The notes beneath the pieces are model-generated. The model had not been told where the DNA came from. It saw nothing but the letters and a program-made list of their open reading frames with translations, and ran no database searches. DNA of 16,601 nt, taken from assembly GCA_045606465.1 (NCBI GenBank), contig JAZURZ010000137.1, positions 1-16,601 on the forward strand, given 5' to 3'. The translations under genes were made by a program, and so were the position numbers. The stretch is from CAKSQL01 sp045606465. GTDB taxonomy: Bacteria; Bacillota; Clostridia; UBA1381. This document shows positions 1 to 8,093 of this stretch, piece by piece (within the stretch, counting starts at the first letter, position 1; each line of letters begins with the position of its first letter).

Positions 1-797
1 TCACGGCGAAGCTGCACCACAGCATGCGCATCATCTTTTCCTGTCCTTGGATTATTTAACCCAACAGGCTTTAAGGGGCCGAAAAGAAGGGTTTTTTCTC
101 CCCTTTTTGCCATAACCTCTACAGGCATACAACCCTCAAAAACAGTCTGGTTTTCAAACTCTTTAAGAGTAACAGTTTCTGCCGATACAAGCTCCTTATA
201 AAAGGCATCATATTCTTCTTTTGTCATGGGGCAATTTATATAATCAGGGGTACCTCGGTCATATCTTGCCCCGTAAAAGGTGCGAGTTTTATCAATACTT
301 TCTTTAAGAATAACAGGAGCGGCAGCATCGTAAAAATACAAGCTTTCGCTACCTGTAAGCTTTTTTATTTCCTCGCTCAAACCCTCTGATGTAAGAGGTC
401 CTGTTGCAATTATTGTGTATTCGTCAGGATCAATTTCTAAAACCTCTTCTGTTTTTATCTCAATTAAAGGATGTTGTTTTATTTTATTAGTTATATGTTC
501 CGAAAAAATTTCCCTGTCAACTGCTAAAGCTCCCCCTGCGGGGACTCTTGCAACATCTGCAGCGCTCATCATAAGAGAATCAAAAAGTCGCATTTCCTCC
601 TTTAAAAGACCGCAGGCATTTTCTATTCTCTCTGCCTTTAAGGAATTTGAGCAAACAAGCTCGGCAAAATTTTCGCTTGTGTGAGCCGCCGAATATTTAA
701 GGGGTTTCATTTCGTATAATGTAACGCCTATCCCACGCTTTGCAAGTTGCCATGCCGCCTCACAGCCTGCAAGCCCTGCACCGATTATCTTTACCAC
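1..797 (-). CDS. trmFO: TrmFO, folate/FAD-dependent tRNA (uracil-54-C5)-methyltransferase, 3' end cut by the window
   Basis: TrmFO makes ribothymidine at position 54 of the tRNA T-loop, with 5,10-methylenetetrahydrofolate as carbon donor and FAD as cofactor. The first 265 residues are present; the family is about 435-460 long, so the C-terminal 40% lies off the left edge. Seen in the sequence: an N-terminal dinucleotide-binding glycine motif (GAGLAG, residues 6-11), a Cys at 49 in LVCSNSLK and a Cys at 223 in FEGCMPVEVMA. These match the two conserved cysteines of the family, the second being the reported nucleophile. PRTGK at 250-254 is also typical. The start is GTG at 797: the overlapping ATG at 799 hits a stop after two codons, and AGGAGA lies about 6 bases upstream of the GTG. 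The Shine-Dalgarno abuts the topA stop (13-base gap), so it is cotranscribed with topA and dprA, the same order as in Bacillus subtilis. Confidence 0.96.
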   Translation of the reverse strand, partial: MVKIIGAGLAGCEAAWQLAKRGIGVTLYEMKPLKYSAAHTSENFAELVCSNSLKAERIENACGLLKEEMRLFDSLMMSAADVARVPAGGALAVDREIFSEHITNKIKQHPLIEIKTEEVLEIDPDEYTIIATGPLTSEGLSEEIKKLTGSESLYFYDAAAPVILKESIDKTRTFYGARYDRGTPDYINCPMTKEEYDAFYKELVSAETVTLKEFENQTVFEGCMPVEVMAKRGEKTLLFGPLKPVGLNNPRTGKDDAHAVVQLRR

Positions 798-810
798 ATT
801 AATCTCCTTT

Positions 811-2886
811 TTACGCTTTTGTTCCCTTTTTTTCGTAATTACAGCCATCTGTATTGCAGACAATCTTTGCATTTTTGCCTCTTTTTTTCAGCAAAAGACC
901 GCCGCATTGGGGGCAAGAGGTACCTGCAACAGGCTCATACCACGCCATAAAATCACATTTCGGAGAATGCTCGCAACCATAATAGACCTTGCCTCTTTTA
1001 GATTTTTTAACCAAAATCTCACCGCCGCATTGGGGACATTTTGCGCCTGTTTCCTCCCTTATGGTCTTTGTGTTTTTACATTCAGGGTATCCAGGGCATG
1101 CAAGAAATTTTCCAAACTTAGAAATTTTATAAACCATTTTTCTTCCGCATTTTTCGCATACCACATCCGACTCTTCGTCTTTAATAGTTATCTTGGAAAT
1201 TTTTTCTTCTGCCTTAGCAAGATTTTCCATAAATGACGGATAAAATTCCTTTATAATTCCTGCCCATTCTCTTTTTCCCTCTTCAACGTTGTCAAGCTGG
1301 GTTTCCATATTGGCAGTAAATTCAATATCTACAATATCCTTAAAATGATTTTTCATTATGTCGGTAGTGATTATTCCCAAATCAGTGGGAACAAGCTGTT
1401 TTTTGCTTCTTGCAATATATCCTCTTGAAATTATAGTTGCAATGGTAGGAGCATAGGTACTTGGTCTTCCTATTCCATTTTCCTCTAATGCACGCACTAA
1501 GGTTGCCTCGGTAAATCTGGCAGGCGGCTGAGTAAAATGTTGCTTTTCCTCCAGATTTAAAAGCAAAAGGTTCTGACCTTTTTTCAAGGTAGGTAATGCC
1601 TTTGTGCTTTCCCCTTCCTCGTCTTTTCCCTCAACATATACTACTGTAAAGCCCTTTGATTTAACCGATGAGCCACTTGCTTTAAATTCATGCTCACCTG
1701 CCGAAATGGTCACATTTACAACATCATATACTGCAGGTGACATCTGGCTTGCCACAAAGCGCTCCCATATAAGCTTGTAGAGCTTATACTGGTCAGAAGT
1801 AAGCTTTTCCTTTATTTTTAACGGATTTATATTTATACTTGTAGGACGTATTGCCTCATGAGCATCTTGTGCGTTCTTTTTTGTTTTATATTGCTTTGGA
1901 CGCACAAACTCCTTGCCATAATTCTCGGTTATATAGCTAATTGTCTCAGCCTGTGCCTCAGCAGAAATTCTCAAAGAATCAGTTCTCATATAGGTTATAA
2001 GACCAACTGTTCCATATTTTCCGCCTATATTTATTCCCTCATAAAGCATCTGTGCAGTTTGCATCGTGCGGCTTGTTGTAAAGCCAAGCTTTCTTGATGC
2101 GTCCTGCTGCAATGTACTTGTTATAAAAGGAGGGGGCGGATTTTTTGACATCTCGCTCTTTTTAACACCGCTTACAACAAAGTCCTTTCCCTCTATAGCA
2201 TCAAGAACTCTTTTTGCATCCTCGGCTAACAAAAGCTCCTCTTCGGTGCCATTTTTCCCAAAATATTTTGCCGAAAAGCTTTTTTTGCCCTCTTGCAAAA
2301 GTGCCTCAACCGTCCAATATTCCTTTGGAACAAAGTTCTGGATTTCCTCCTCACGGTCGCACACTATTCTTGTAGCTACCGATTGTACTCTTCCTGCGCT
2401 CAAGCCCTTTTTAACCTTTTCCCACAAAAGAGGGCTTATTTTATAGCCCACTATTCTGTCAAGAACACGTCTTGCCTGTTGAGCATCAACCAAATCCATA
2501 TCTATCTGTCTTGGAGCTTTTATTGCCGCCTTAACAGCGTTTTTAGTAATTTCATTAAATGTAACTCTGCATTTTGACGAAGCATCTATATTAAGTGCAT
2601 TTGCAAGATGCCAGCTTATTGCCTCTCCCTCACGGTCAGGGTCGGTTGCAAGATAAACAACATCGGAATTTTTTGCCTCTTTTTTAAGCTGCGATAAAAG
2701 CTCGCCCTTTCCTCTTATAGTAATATACTTAGGCTCAAATCCATTTTTTTCATCTACTCCAAGCTGACTTTTCGGAAGGTCAATTACATGCCCAAAAGAC
2801 GCAAGCACTGTGTAGTCCTTTCCAAGATATTTTTTTATGGTTCCTGCTTTTGCAGGTGACTCAACAATCAACAATTTTTTAGACAT
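811..2886 (-). CDS. topA: DNA topoisomerase I (type IA)
   Basis: TopA relaxes negatively supercoiled DNA by transient cleavage of one strand. The 691 residues have the full family architecture. The N-terminal TOPRIM domain carries the catalytic Glu at 9 and the acidic cluster TDPDREGEA (81-89). The active-site Tyr is Y299 in ITYMRTDSLRIS. A conserved GIGRPSTYAPTI block starts near 471. Three zinc ribbons close the C-terminus: Cys 577/580/597/603, 617/620/638/644 and 658/661/677/682. Length is normal for Firmicutes (about 690). The ATG at 2886 is preceded by GAAGGGA about 11 bases upstream, inside the 19-base gap after dprA. It is the middle gene of dprA-topA-trmFO, presumably transcribed from the promoter before dprA. 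The assignment is secure. Confidence 0.98.
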   Translation of the reverse strand: MSKKLLIVESPAKAGTIKKYLGKDYTVLASFGHVIDLPKSQLGVDEKNGFEPKYITIRGKGELLSQLKKEAKNSDVVYLATDPDREGEAISWHLANALNIDASSKCRVTFNEITKNAVKAAIKAPRQIDMDLVDAQQARRVLDRIVGYKISPLLWEKVKKGLSAGRVQSVATRIVCDREEEIQNFVPKEYWTVEALLQEGKKSFSAKYFGKNGTEEELLLAEDAKRVLDAIEGKDFVVSGVKKSEMSKNPPPPFITSTLQQDASRKLGFTTSRTMQTAQMLYEGINIGGKYGTVGLITYMRTDSLRISAEAQAETISYITENYGKEFVRPKQYKTKKNAQDAHEAIRPTSININPLKIKEKLTSDQYKLYKLIWERFVASQMSPAVYDVVNVTISAGEHEFKASGSSVKSKGFTVVYVEGKDEEGESTKALPTLKKGQNLLLLNLEEKQHFTQPPARFTEATLVRALEENGIGRPSTYAPTIATIISRGYIARSKKQLVPTDLGIITTDIMKNHFKDIVDIEFTANMETQLDNVEEGKREWAGIIKEFYPSFMENLAKAEEKISKITIKDEESDVVCEKCGRKMVYKISKFGKFLACPGYPECKNTKTIREETGAKCPQCGGEILVKKSKRGKVYYGCEHSPKCDFMAWYEPVAGTSCPQCGGLLLKKRGKNAKIVCNTDGCNYEKKGTKA

Positions 2887-2905
2887 TTTTTATAAAATCC
2901 CTTCT

Positions 2906-4039
2906 TTAAACCTTTAAGGTGTATTTATCTGTAGAAAGTTTTTTTACAATTCCCTTTATTTCAAGGATGGGAAGAATAATATTAAAAAATTTAACATCTT
3001 TCCCAGTTATTAAAACAAGCTCATCAATACTCTTTTCGCCAAGAAGAAGCTGACCTACCGCCACTTTTTCATCTTCGCTGAGCGAGGCAAATTTTTCATG
3101 GCTTAATAAAATTTTGTCCTCGCCTTTATTTTCTTTCTTCTTTTCTTTGATTGGCTTGATTTTTTCCAAATCCTCTTTATAATATTCAAATATATCCTCG
3201 GGAGAACAAACAATCTTTGCGCCATTTTTTATAAGATTATTTGTGCCCAGTGAATTTTTCGAAAAAATACTTCCCGGGACGCTGAATATGTCCCTGTTGG
3301 TAGATTGTGCATAATCAACTGTAATAAGTGCTCCGCTTTTTTTAGGAGCCTCAATCACAAGTACTCCCCTTGAAAGCCCGCTTATTATTCTATTCCTTGC
3401 AGGAAAATGATATGGCAGTGGTTTTGTATCGGGCGGATATTCCGATATAACTGTCCCATTTTGGCAAATTCTTTTCATCAGACCTGCATTTTCCCTTGGA
3501 TATACAACATTTGCTCCGCAGCCAATTACTGCAATGGTTTTCCCTCCCGAATTCAGGGCACTTTCTGCCGCAACTGTGTCAATTCCCTTTGCCATGCCGC
3601 TTACTATGGTTATTCCCCTTTTAGTAAGCTCTGTGCAAATCTCATGCGTGGTTTTTATTCCATACTCTGTGCACATGCGTGTTCCCACAACTCCTATAGC
3701 GAGCATATTTTCCCAATCCATAATCTCGCCTCTTACATAAATAACGCATGGCGGCTTTATTGTTGTTTTTAGCCTTTTTGGATAGTCCGGGTGGTTATAT
3801 GGAATTATTTTTATGCCCATACTCTGGCATTTTTCTACAATCCTTTCTGCTTCTTTTGTGTTCCATGATTTTATAATTCTCTCGTCATTCAAAGGAATTC
3901 CCAGAGCATTTTTAATCTCCCAATCCTTTGCATTATATATTTTCTCTGCCGAGCCAAAGCTTTCTATAAGCTCTGTTCCCAAATCTGTAGGCACCCTCGC
4001 AGTATGCGCAAGCCACACCCAATAAATTAAATCTTCCAT
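2906..4039 (-). CDS. dprA: DNA-processing protein DprA (Smf)
   Basis: DprA binds incoming single-stranded DNA in the cytoplasm, protects it and loads RecA during natural transformation; many non-competent bacteria keep it. The 377 residues show an N-terminal helical region (about 1-90), then the Rossmann-like DprA core: VVGTRMCTEYG (117-127), SGMAKGIDTVAAE (147-159), GCGANVVYPREN (173-184), SEYPPD (199-204) and a PARNRIISGLS segment (213-223). After a Lys/Glu-rich linker (about 290-310) comes a C-terminal winged-helix segment (about 320-377, the DML1-like domain). The ATG at 4039 has only a weak Shine-Dalgarno (AAGGGTG about 12 bases upstream). It is the first gene of a dprA-topA-trmFO operon with its own near-consensus promoter. 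No other competence gene lies in the window, so competence itself cannot be inferred. Confidence 0.96.
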   Translation of the reverse strand: MEDLIYWVWLAHTARVPTDLGTELIESFGSAEKIYNAKDWEIKNALGIPLNDERIIKSWNTKEAERIVEKCQSMGIKIIPYNHPDYPKRLKTTIKPPCVIYVRGEIMDWENMLAIGVVGTRMCTEYGIKTTHEICTELTKRGITIVSGMAKGIDTVAAESALNSGGKTIAVIGCGANVVYPRENAGLMKRICQNGTVISEYPPDTKPLPYHFPARNRIISGLSRGVLVIEAPKKSGALITVDYAQSTNRDIFSVPGSIFSKNSLGTNNLIKNGAKIVCSPEDIFEYYKEDLEKIKPIKEKKKENKGEDKILLSHEKFASLSEDEKVAVGQLLLGEKSIDELVLITGKDVKFFNIILPILEIKGIVKKLSTDKYTLKV

Positions 4040-4087
4040 GTACTTTTTGTTACACCCTTTTCTTAAAGTCAGTCACAAAACTACCTT

Positions 4088-4119
4088 CTAATTATAATAT
4101 TATTTTTAAAATTAGTCAA
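4088..4119 (-). promoter_or_regulatory. SigA-type promoter of dprA-topA-trmFO, inside an inverted repeat
   Basis: On the minus strand a TTGACT -35 box (4119-4114) is followed by exactly 17 bases and a perfect TATAAT -10 box (4096-4091). Transcription would start near 4084 and give a leader of about 45 bases before the dprA ATG. The half-sites CTAATTTTA (4115-4107) and TATAATTAG (4096-4088) form an inverted repeat with 8 of 9 positions complementary and a 10-base centre, overlapping both promoter boxes. This may be an operator or only a product of AT-rich sequence. The rest of the 97-base gap (4040-4136) shows no terminator hairpin for the upstream methyltransferase gene, so read-through into dprA is possible. 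Confidence 0.8.
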
Positions 4120-4136
4120 CAAAATTTTTCCGCAGC

Positions 4137-4922
4137 TTATATTGATTGTTCTTTAAGCTTTCGTTGTCTTAAAGCCTCATACATTAAAATTGCAGCGGCA
4201 ATTCCCACATTTAAAGACTCTGCCTGCCCTAAAATAGGAATTTTTATACATTGGTCTGCCAAGGCTAAAACTTCATTTGTTATTCCATTTGCTTCATTTC
4301 CCACCGCTATAATTGTGGGAGAGGTAAAGTCTGTCAAGGTGTAGTCGATGGCATCTTCCATAAGAGCTCCGCAAAAAAAGCCAAAGCCCTGATTTTTAAA
4401 ATCTCTTATGTCCCTCTCTGATACTCCCTCAAAAATGGGAATGTGGAAAAACGACCCCATGCTGGAGCGCACCGTCTTGGGACTATAAAGGTCTGCACAA
4501 CCTTCCGAAAGTAACACTCCTCCAAAACCTGCCGCATCTGCAGTTCTTATAATAGTTCCTAAATTCCCCGGGTCACTTACTGTGTCGCAATATATATAAG
4601 CCTTTTTTTTATCAAGATTTTGGGGCTTTTGCTCTTTCATTCTTATAACTGCCAAAATCCCTTGCGGCGTCTTGGTGTCGCACAAGGCTTCAAACAAGCC
4701 ATCGGGAATAAGGTAGCAGTCAAAAGCAGAATATTTTTCCTTACCAAAAAAGCTTTCAGAGACAAAAATCATGACAATATCAGATAAAGCCTCTATTGCG
4801 TCATCAACCGATTTTTTTCCCTCAACCGTGAACATTTTATTTTTTATCCTGTTTTTTTTCAAAAGCAGGGACTTTGCAAGCTTGAATTTTGCATTTTGGG
4901 TCCCTTGTATTTTTTCAATCAT
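4137..4922 (-). CDS. SpoU/TrmH-family RNA 2'-O-methyltransferase (YsgA/RlmB-like)
   Basis: Enzymes of this SPOUT family transfer a methyl group from S-adenosylmethionine to a ribose 2'-OH in rRNA or tRNA through a trefoil-knot fold and act as dimers. Within 261 residues an N-terminal substrate-binding domain (about 1-95, with the typical FTVEGKKSVDDAI at 31-43) precedes the SpoU domain with all three motifs: motif 1 DTVSDPGNLGTIIRTADAAG (113-132, key N120 and R126), motif 2 IIAVGNEANGI (204-214, E210) and motif 3 KIPILGQAESLNVGIAAAIL (227-246, S236 and N238). The exact target base cannot be read from sequence; the small stand-alone form resembles Bacillus YsgA more than tRNA TrmH. It starts 6 bases after the upstream M42 peptidase stop, with GGAGAG overlapping the end of that gene, so the two are probably translationally coupled. 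In many Bacillus genomes an M42 gene also lies close to ysgA (from memory). Confidence 0.93.
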   Translation of the reverse strand: MIEKIQGTQNAKFKLAKSLLLKKNRIKNKMFTVEGKKSVDDAIEALSDIVMIFVSESFFGKEKYSAFDCYLIPDGLFEALCDTKTPQGILAVIRMKEQKPQNLDKKKAYIYCDTVSDPGNLGTIIRTADAAGFGGVLLSEGCADLYSPKTVRSSMGSFFHIPIFEGVSERDIRDFKNQGFGFFCGALMEDAIDYTLTDFTSPTIIAVGNEANGITNEVLALADQCIKIPILGQAESLNVGIAAAILMYEALRQRKLKEQSI

Positions 4923-4928
4923 AATTTC

Positions 4929-5909
4929 TTACTCTCCGATATTTTTTGTATCGCAAAACGCAGCAATCAAATCAACTACTGCATTTATATCCCTTACATC
5001 TGCCATTTCGCAGGGCGTGTGAATATATCTTGTAGGAATTGAAATTCCGCCTGTCTTTATTCCCTCTTTGGTAAGATGAATAACCCCCGCATCGGTTCCT
5101 CCATCGGTCATTATTTCAAGCTGGAATGGGATTTTTTTCTCTTTTGCAAGCTTTATAAGTGCCTCTCTTACTTCCCATGAGCATATTATTGACCTGTCCA
5201 TAACCTTTATTGCGGCACCCCCTCCAAGCTCTATTGCCATTTTCTCACCATTTGGAGTATCTCCTGTATCGGTCACATCTATTGCAAGTGCCACATCGGG
5301 ATTTATTTTATAAGCCGCCGCTCTTGCCCCTCTTAAGCCTACCTCTTCCTGAGTAGTAAAAACAAAATATATGTCATTTTGTCCCTTTATTTTTTTTGCA
5401 GCTTCAATTAACGCATAGCAGCCTACACGATTGTCAAGCGCCTTTGAAACTACCCTTTCCTCATTTTGGAAAAACTCTCCCGAAAAGCAGGCTGTATCTC
5501 CAATAAGAACCTTTTCTTCTGCTTCTTTTTTGTTTTTTGCTCCTATGTCTATATAAAGCTTTGACAATTTTAATTCCTTGTTGTCATTTTCGGAGGAAAT
5601 AACTCCCATTGTGCCATTTGGAAAAACAACTCTTTTTCCCAAAAGCTGCTTTGTGTAAACTCCTCCCACGTTTGAAAATCTTAAAAAGCCCTCATCATCT
5701 ATAAAGGTGACAACAACACCAATTTCGTCCATATGAGCTGCGAGCATTATCTTCATGCCCGTCCCCTTTTTATGCGCTGTTAAATTTCCAAGTGCATCAG
5801 TAGAAATCTCATCAACATAAGCCTTTATTTCACTTTTTATAAGCTCTGATACTTTTTTTTCATTTCCTGAAGCGCCTGTCACGCTTGTTAATTTTTTTAA
5901 AAGCTCCAT
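4929..5909 (-). CDS. M42-family metallo-aminopeptidase, copy A
   Basis: M42 enzymes are cytoplasmic, di-metal (Zn/Co) aminopeptidases that usually assemble into 12-subunit tetrahedral (TET) particles and trim peptides released by proteases; older annotations call them endoglucanase or glutamyl aminopeptidase. The 326 residues keep all expected residues: H59 and D61 in AAHMDEIG, bridging D159 in ALDNRVGC, catalytic E188 and metal ligand E189 in TTQEEVGLRGA, D211 in LAIDVTD, and H297 in RYIHTP. There is no signal peptide, which fits a cytoplasmic enzyme. It is the third of three tandem M42 genes, but it is separated from copy B by 83 bases that hold a promoter candidate, so it may also be expressed on its own with the RNA methyltransferase gene. 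The ATG at 5909 has AAAGG 10 bases upstream. Substrate preference cannot be told from sequence. Confidence 0.95.
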   Translation of the reverse strand: MELLKKLTSVTGASGNEKKVSELIKSEIKAYVDEISTDALGNLTAHKKGTGMKIMLAAHMDEIGVVVTFIDDEGFLRFSNVGGVYTKQLLGKRVVFPNGTMGVISSENDNKELKLSKLYIDIGAKNKKEAEEKVLIGDTACFSGEFFQNEERVVSKALDNRVGCYALIEAAKKIKGQNDIYFVFTTQEEVGLRGARAAAYKINPDVALAIDVTDTGDTPNGEKMAIELGGGAAIKVMDRSIICSWEVREALIKLAKEKKIPFQLEIMTDGGTDAGVIHLTKEGIKTGGISIPTRYIHTPCEMADVRDINAVVDLIAAFCDTKNIGE

Positions 5910-5932
5910 AATTTTTTAGCCTTTCTTTTTAA

Positions 5933-5961
5933 ATTATACTTTTTATCCTCGTATATACCAA
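5933..5961 (-). promoter_or_regulatory. Candidate promoter for M42 copy A and the RNA methyltransferase
   Basis: In the 83-base gap (5910-5992) the minus strand carries TTGGTA (5961-5956), a 17-base spacer and a perfect TATAAT (5938-5933). The -35 box matches the consensus in only four of six positions. Transcription would start near 5926, leaving a very short leader with the AAAGG site close to its 5' end. No terminator hairpin is visible after copy B, so this would be an internal promoter adding to read-through from murD. Confidence 0.6.
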
Positions 5962-5992
5962 GGCATATTGACATTAAATATTTTATCACATT

Positions 5993-7021
5993 TTATTTTA
6001 TCTTCTTTAGAACAAAGTCTATGTTATCTAAAAATTCCGATGCCAAATTCTTCATAGCCTCAATGTCAGAAACCGAGGCAACACTTACAGGAGAATGAAG
6101 ATATCGACAAGGGACCGACAATGCGGCAGTCTTTACACCCTCGCCCGAAATATAAATTGCTCCTGCGTCATTTCCTCCACGTGTGCTTCTTTTATATTGA
6201 TACGGAATTTTTTTATTCTCGGCAAGCTCTTTTAGTGCCTTGTGATATTCTTGTGCTACAATGGATGCACCATCTCTTGCAGTTATGCTTACTCCTCCTC
6301 CGAGTGTTGTAACTTGCTCATGCTCCTCGAAAAGTCCCACATCATTACAAGTGGTTGCCTCCAAAACAAGTGCAATATCAGGCTTTATTCTCTCACCCAC
6401 AATTTTTGCGCCCCGAAGTCCCACTTCCTCCTGAACCAAAAAGCAAAAATATGTGTCATACAAAACCTCTTTTTTTATAAGCTCCAAAAGCACCCAGCAG
6501 CCTGCCCTATCATCAATTGCCTTTGCCTTTATTATATTTTCCGAAAGCTTTGCAAATTGAGTTGCAAAGCCTGCATAATCACCTATTTTAACAAGCGAAA
6601 GTGCCTCTTTTTTACTATTTGCTCCTATATCTATATAAAGGCTTTTAACCTCTGGCACCTTTTTTCTCTCGGAAGAACTTTTAAGATGTATCGCTTTTTG
6701 TGCTATCACTCCAGGGATTTGTTTTTCTCCAACAAACACTTTTTTTGAGATTATAACCCTTGTGTCTATTCCGCCCACCTTTTTAAATTCAAGATAACCC
6801 TTTTCGGTCACCCCGCTTATTATAAATCCGACCTCATCGGTATGAGCCGATAGCATCACCCTTTTTTTGTTGCTTTTTCCCTTTTTAAGGGCAATTAAAT
6901 TCCCCATGGTGTCAATGGTTACTTCATCGGCATAGTTTTCAATTTTCTTGCGGATAAGGCTTCTTACCTCTCCCTCATTTCCGCTCACTCCCATTGTATT
7001 GCACAATTTTTCTATAAGCAC
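5993..7021 (-). CDS. M42-family metallo-aminopeptidase, copy B
   Basis: This is the second tandem M42 peptidase, about 342 residues long. Counting from the ATG at 7027, the conserved residues are H62 and D64 (SAHTDEVG), D172 (AIDDRAGC), catalytic E200 with metal ligand E201 (VQEEVGLRGA), and H311 (RYLHSP). At the position where copies A and C have Asp (LAIDVTD and IAIDVCH) this copy has Glu223 (LVLEATT), a conservative change of a metal ligand. Start choice: an ATG at 7027 sits only one base after GGAGG and would be poorly served, whereas the in-frame GTG at 7021 lies 7 bases after it, so GTG is preferred; the difference is two residues. The gene overlaps the end of copy C by 10 bases (16 if the ATG is used), which points to translational coupling. 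No signal peptide is seen. Confidence 0.94.
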   Translation of the reverse strand: MLIEKLCNTMGVSGNEGEVRSLIRKKIENYADEVTIDTMGNLIALKKGKSNKKRVMLSAHTDEVGFIISGVTEKGYLEFKKVGGIDTRVIISKKVFVGEKQIPGVIAQKAIHLKSSSERKKVPEVKSLYIDIGANSKKEALSLVKIGDYAGFATQFAKLSENIIKAKAIDDRAGCWVLLELIKKEVLYDTYFCFLVQEEVGLRGAKIVGERIKPDIALVLEATTCNDVGLFEEHEQVTTLGGGVSITARDGASIVAQEYHKALKELAENKKIPYQYKRSTRGGNDAGAIYISGEGVKTAALSVPCRYLHSPVSVASVSDIEAMKNLASEFLDNIDFVLKKIK

Positions 7022-8052
7022 AGCCATTCCTCCATCTCATCATCAAGATTTTCTATAAATCGCACGAGAAGCTCTGCGGTCTTTTCCACATCTGAAATGC
7101 TCAAGGTTTCTACAGACGTATGCATATACTTTAGCGGAATGGACAAAAGTGCAGTAGGAACTCCATAGCGCGAAACCTGTATAGCCCACGCATCTGTACC
7201 CGTATCGCCGCCATCAGCATCAATCTGAGTTTTTATATTATATTTTTCTGCAGTTTCCAAAAGCCTTTTAAAAAGCTTGGGATGTATGTTGGGACCCACT
7301 GTCACAACCACTCCCTCACCAAGTTCAAAGGCATTGTATGAATTGTCAGGGGTTATTCCATGGCAGACATCTATTGCAATCGCAATATCGGGATTTACCG
7401 AATATGCTGCCACCTTTGCACCTCTTAAGCCTACCTCCTCCTGAACCGCCGCAACTGCATAGACATCTACATCAAGCTTTATCTTTGCAAGGTTTTTCAT
7501 CATCGTTACAAGAGCCGCAACCCCTGCTCTGTCATCAAGGGTTTTCCCGCTGTATTTTCCGCCTTTAAGCTCTCCTACTGATTGTGAAAAGGTGACAGGG
7601 TCGCCTATTGTTACATATTCTTCTATTTCTTTTTTTGTCATTCCGACATCTATTGTCATGTCGGAAATTTTAAAGCATTTTTCCTCCTCTCCTTTATCCA
7701 GCAAGTGAGGAGGTTTTGCACCAATAACCCCCAAAATGTCCTTTTTCCCATGCACTATTACCTCAGCGGAGGGCAAGGTTTCAGGATCTATTCCTCCGAC
7801 AGGAACAAATTTTAAAAAGCCATGGTCGTCTATTTTACTTATCATAAGACCTATTTCGTCCATGTGTGCCTCTATCATGATTTTTTTGGCATTTTTTTTG
7901 TTACATTTTCTAACTGCAATCACATTGCCGAGTGCATCGGTTTTTATTTCATCTGCAAAGGGAGAAAAAAGCTCTGCCACATAGTCAGATATTTTGTATT
8001 CAAAACCTGAAATACCTCTTAAGTTGCTTAAAGTATCAATGAGATTTTTCAC
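7012..8052 (-). CDS. M42-family metallo-aminopeptidase, copy C
   Basis: This is the first M42 gene of the tandem set, directly after murD, about 346 residues from the preferred start. All family residues are present (numbered from the longer frame opening at 8097, subtract 15 for the preferred start): H78 and D80 in EAHMDEIG, D188 in TLDDRAGV, E220/E221 in VQEEVGLRGA, D243 in IAIDVCHG, H326 in KYMHTS. Start choice: the frame is open to TTG at 8097 and ATG at 8094, overlapping the murD stop, but neither has a Shine-Dalgarno. A GTG at 8052 lies 8 bases after GGAAAGGA and gives an N-terminus (MKNLIDTLSNLRGISG) that lines up with copies A and B. The longer form would add 14-15 residues without family support. 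The role is probably cytoplasmic peptide turnover; the substrate is unknown. Confidence 0.93.
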   Translation of the reverse strand: MKNLIDTLSNLRGISGFEYKISDYVAELFSPFADEIKTDALGNVIAVRKCNKKNAKKIMIEAHMDEIGLMISKIDDHGFLKFVPVGGIDPETLPSAEVIVHGKKDILGVIGAKPPHLLDKGEEEKCFKISDMTIDVGMTKKEIEEYVTIGDPVTFSQSVGELKGGKYSGKTLDDRAGVAALVTMMKNLAKIKLDVDVYAVAAVQEEVGLRGAKVAAYSVNPDIAIAIDVCHGITPDNSYNAFELGEGVVVTVGPNIHPKLFKRLLETAEKYNIKTQIDADGGDTGTDAWAIQVSRYGVPTALLSIPLKYMHTSVETLSISDVEKTAELLVRFIENLDDEMEEWLCL

Positions 8053-8068
8053 TTTTATTTTCCTTTCC
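8053..8068 (-). promoter_or_regulatory. Ribosome binding site that decides the start of M42 copy C
   Basis: GGAAAGGA (8068-8061) followed by an 8-base spacer precedes the GTG at 8052. The earlier in-frame TTG/ATG codons at 8097 and 8094 have no such site. Between them and the Shine-Dalgarno lies a small hairpin (GCATTTT, loop GAAA, AAAATGC; 8089-8072) with no strong U-tract after it. That placement suits an untranslated murD-peptidase spacer better than coding sequence. Confidence 0.7.
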
Positions 8069-8093
8069 AAAGCATTTTTTTCAAAATGCGTCA

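Noticed and set aside
415..950. Small plus-strand open frames opposite trmFO and topA
   Set aside because: They are antisense to a strongly conserved gene, have no ribosome binding site and their translations look like random low-complexity sequence.
4040..4136. Terminator between the RNA methyltransferase gene and dprA
   Set aside because: No GC-containing hairpin with a U-tract was found; the only inverted repeat is AT-rich and coincides with the dprA promoter.
8072..8089. Hairpin after murD as an intrinsic terminator
   Set aside because: The stem is short and AT-rich, and only three U residues follow, so termination is unlikely.
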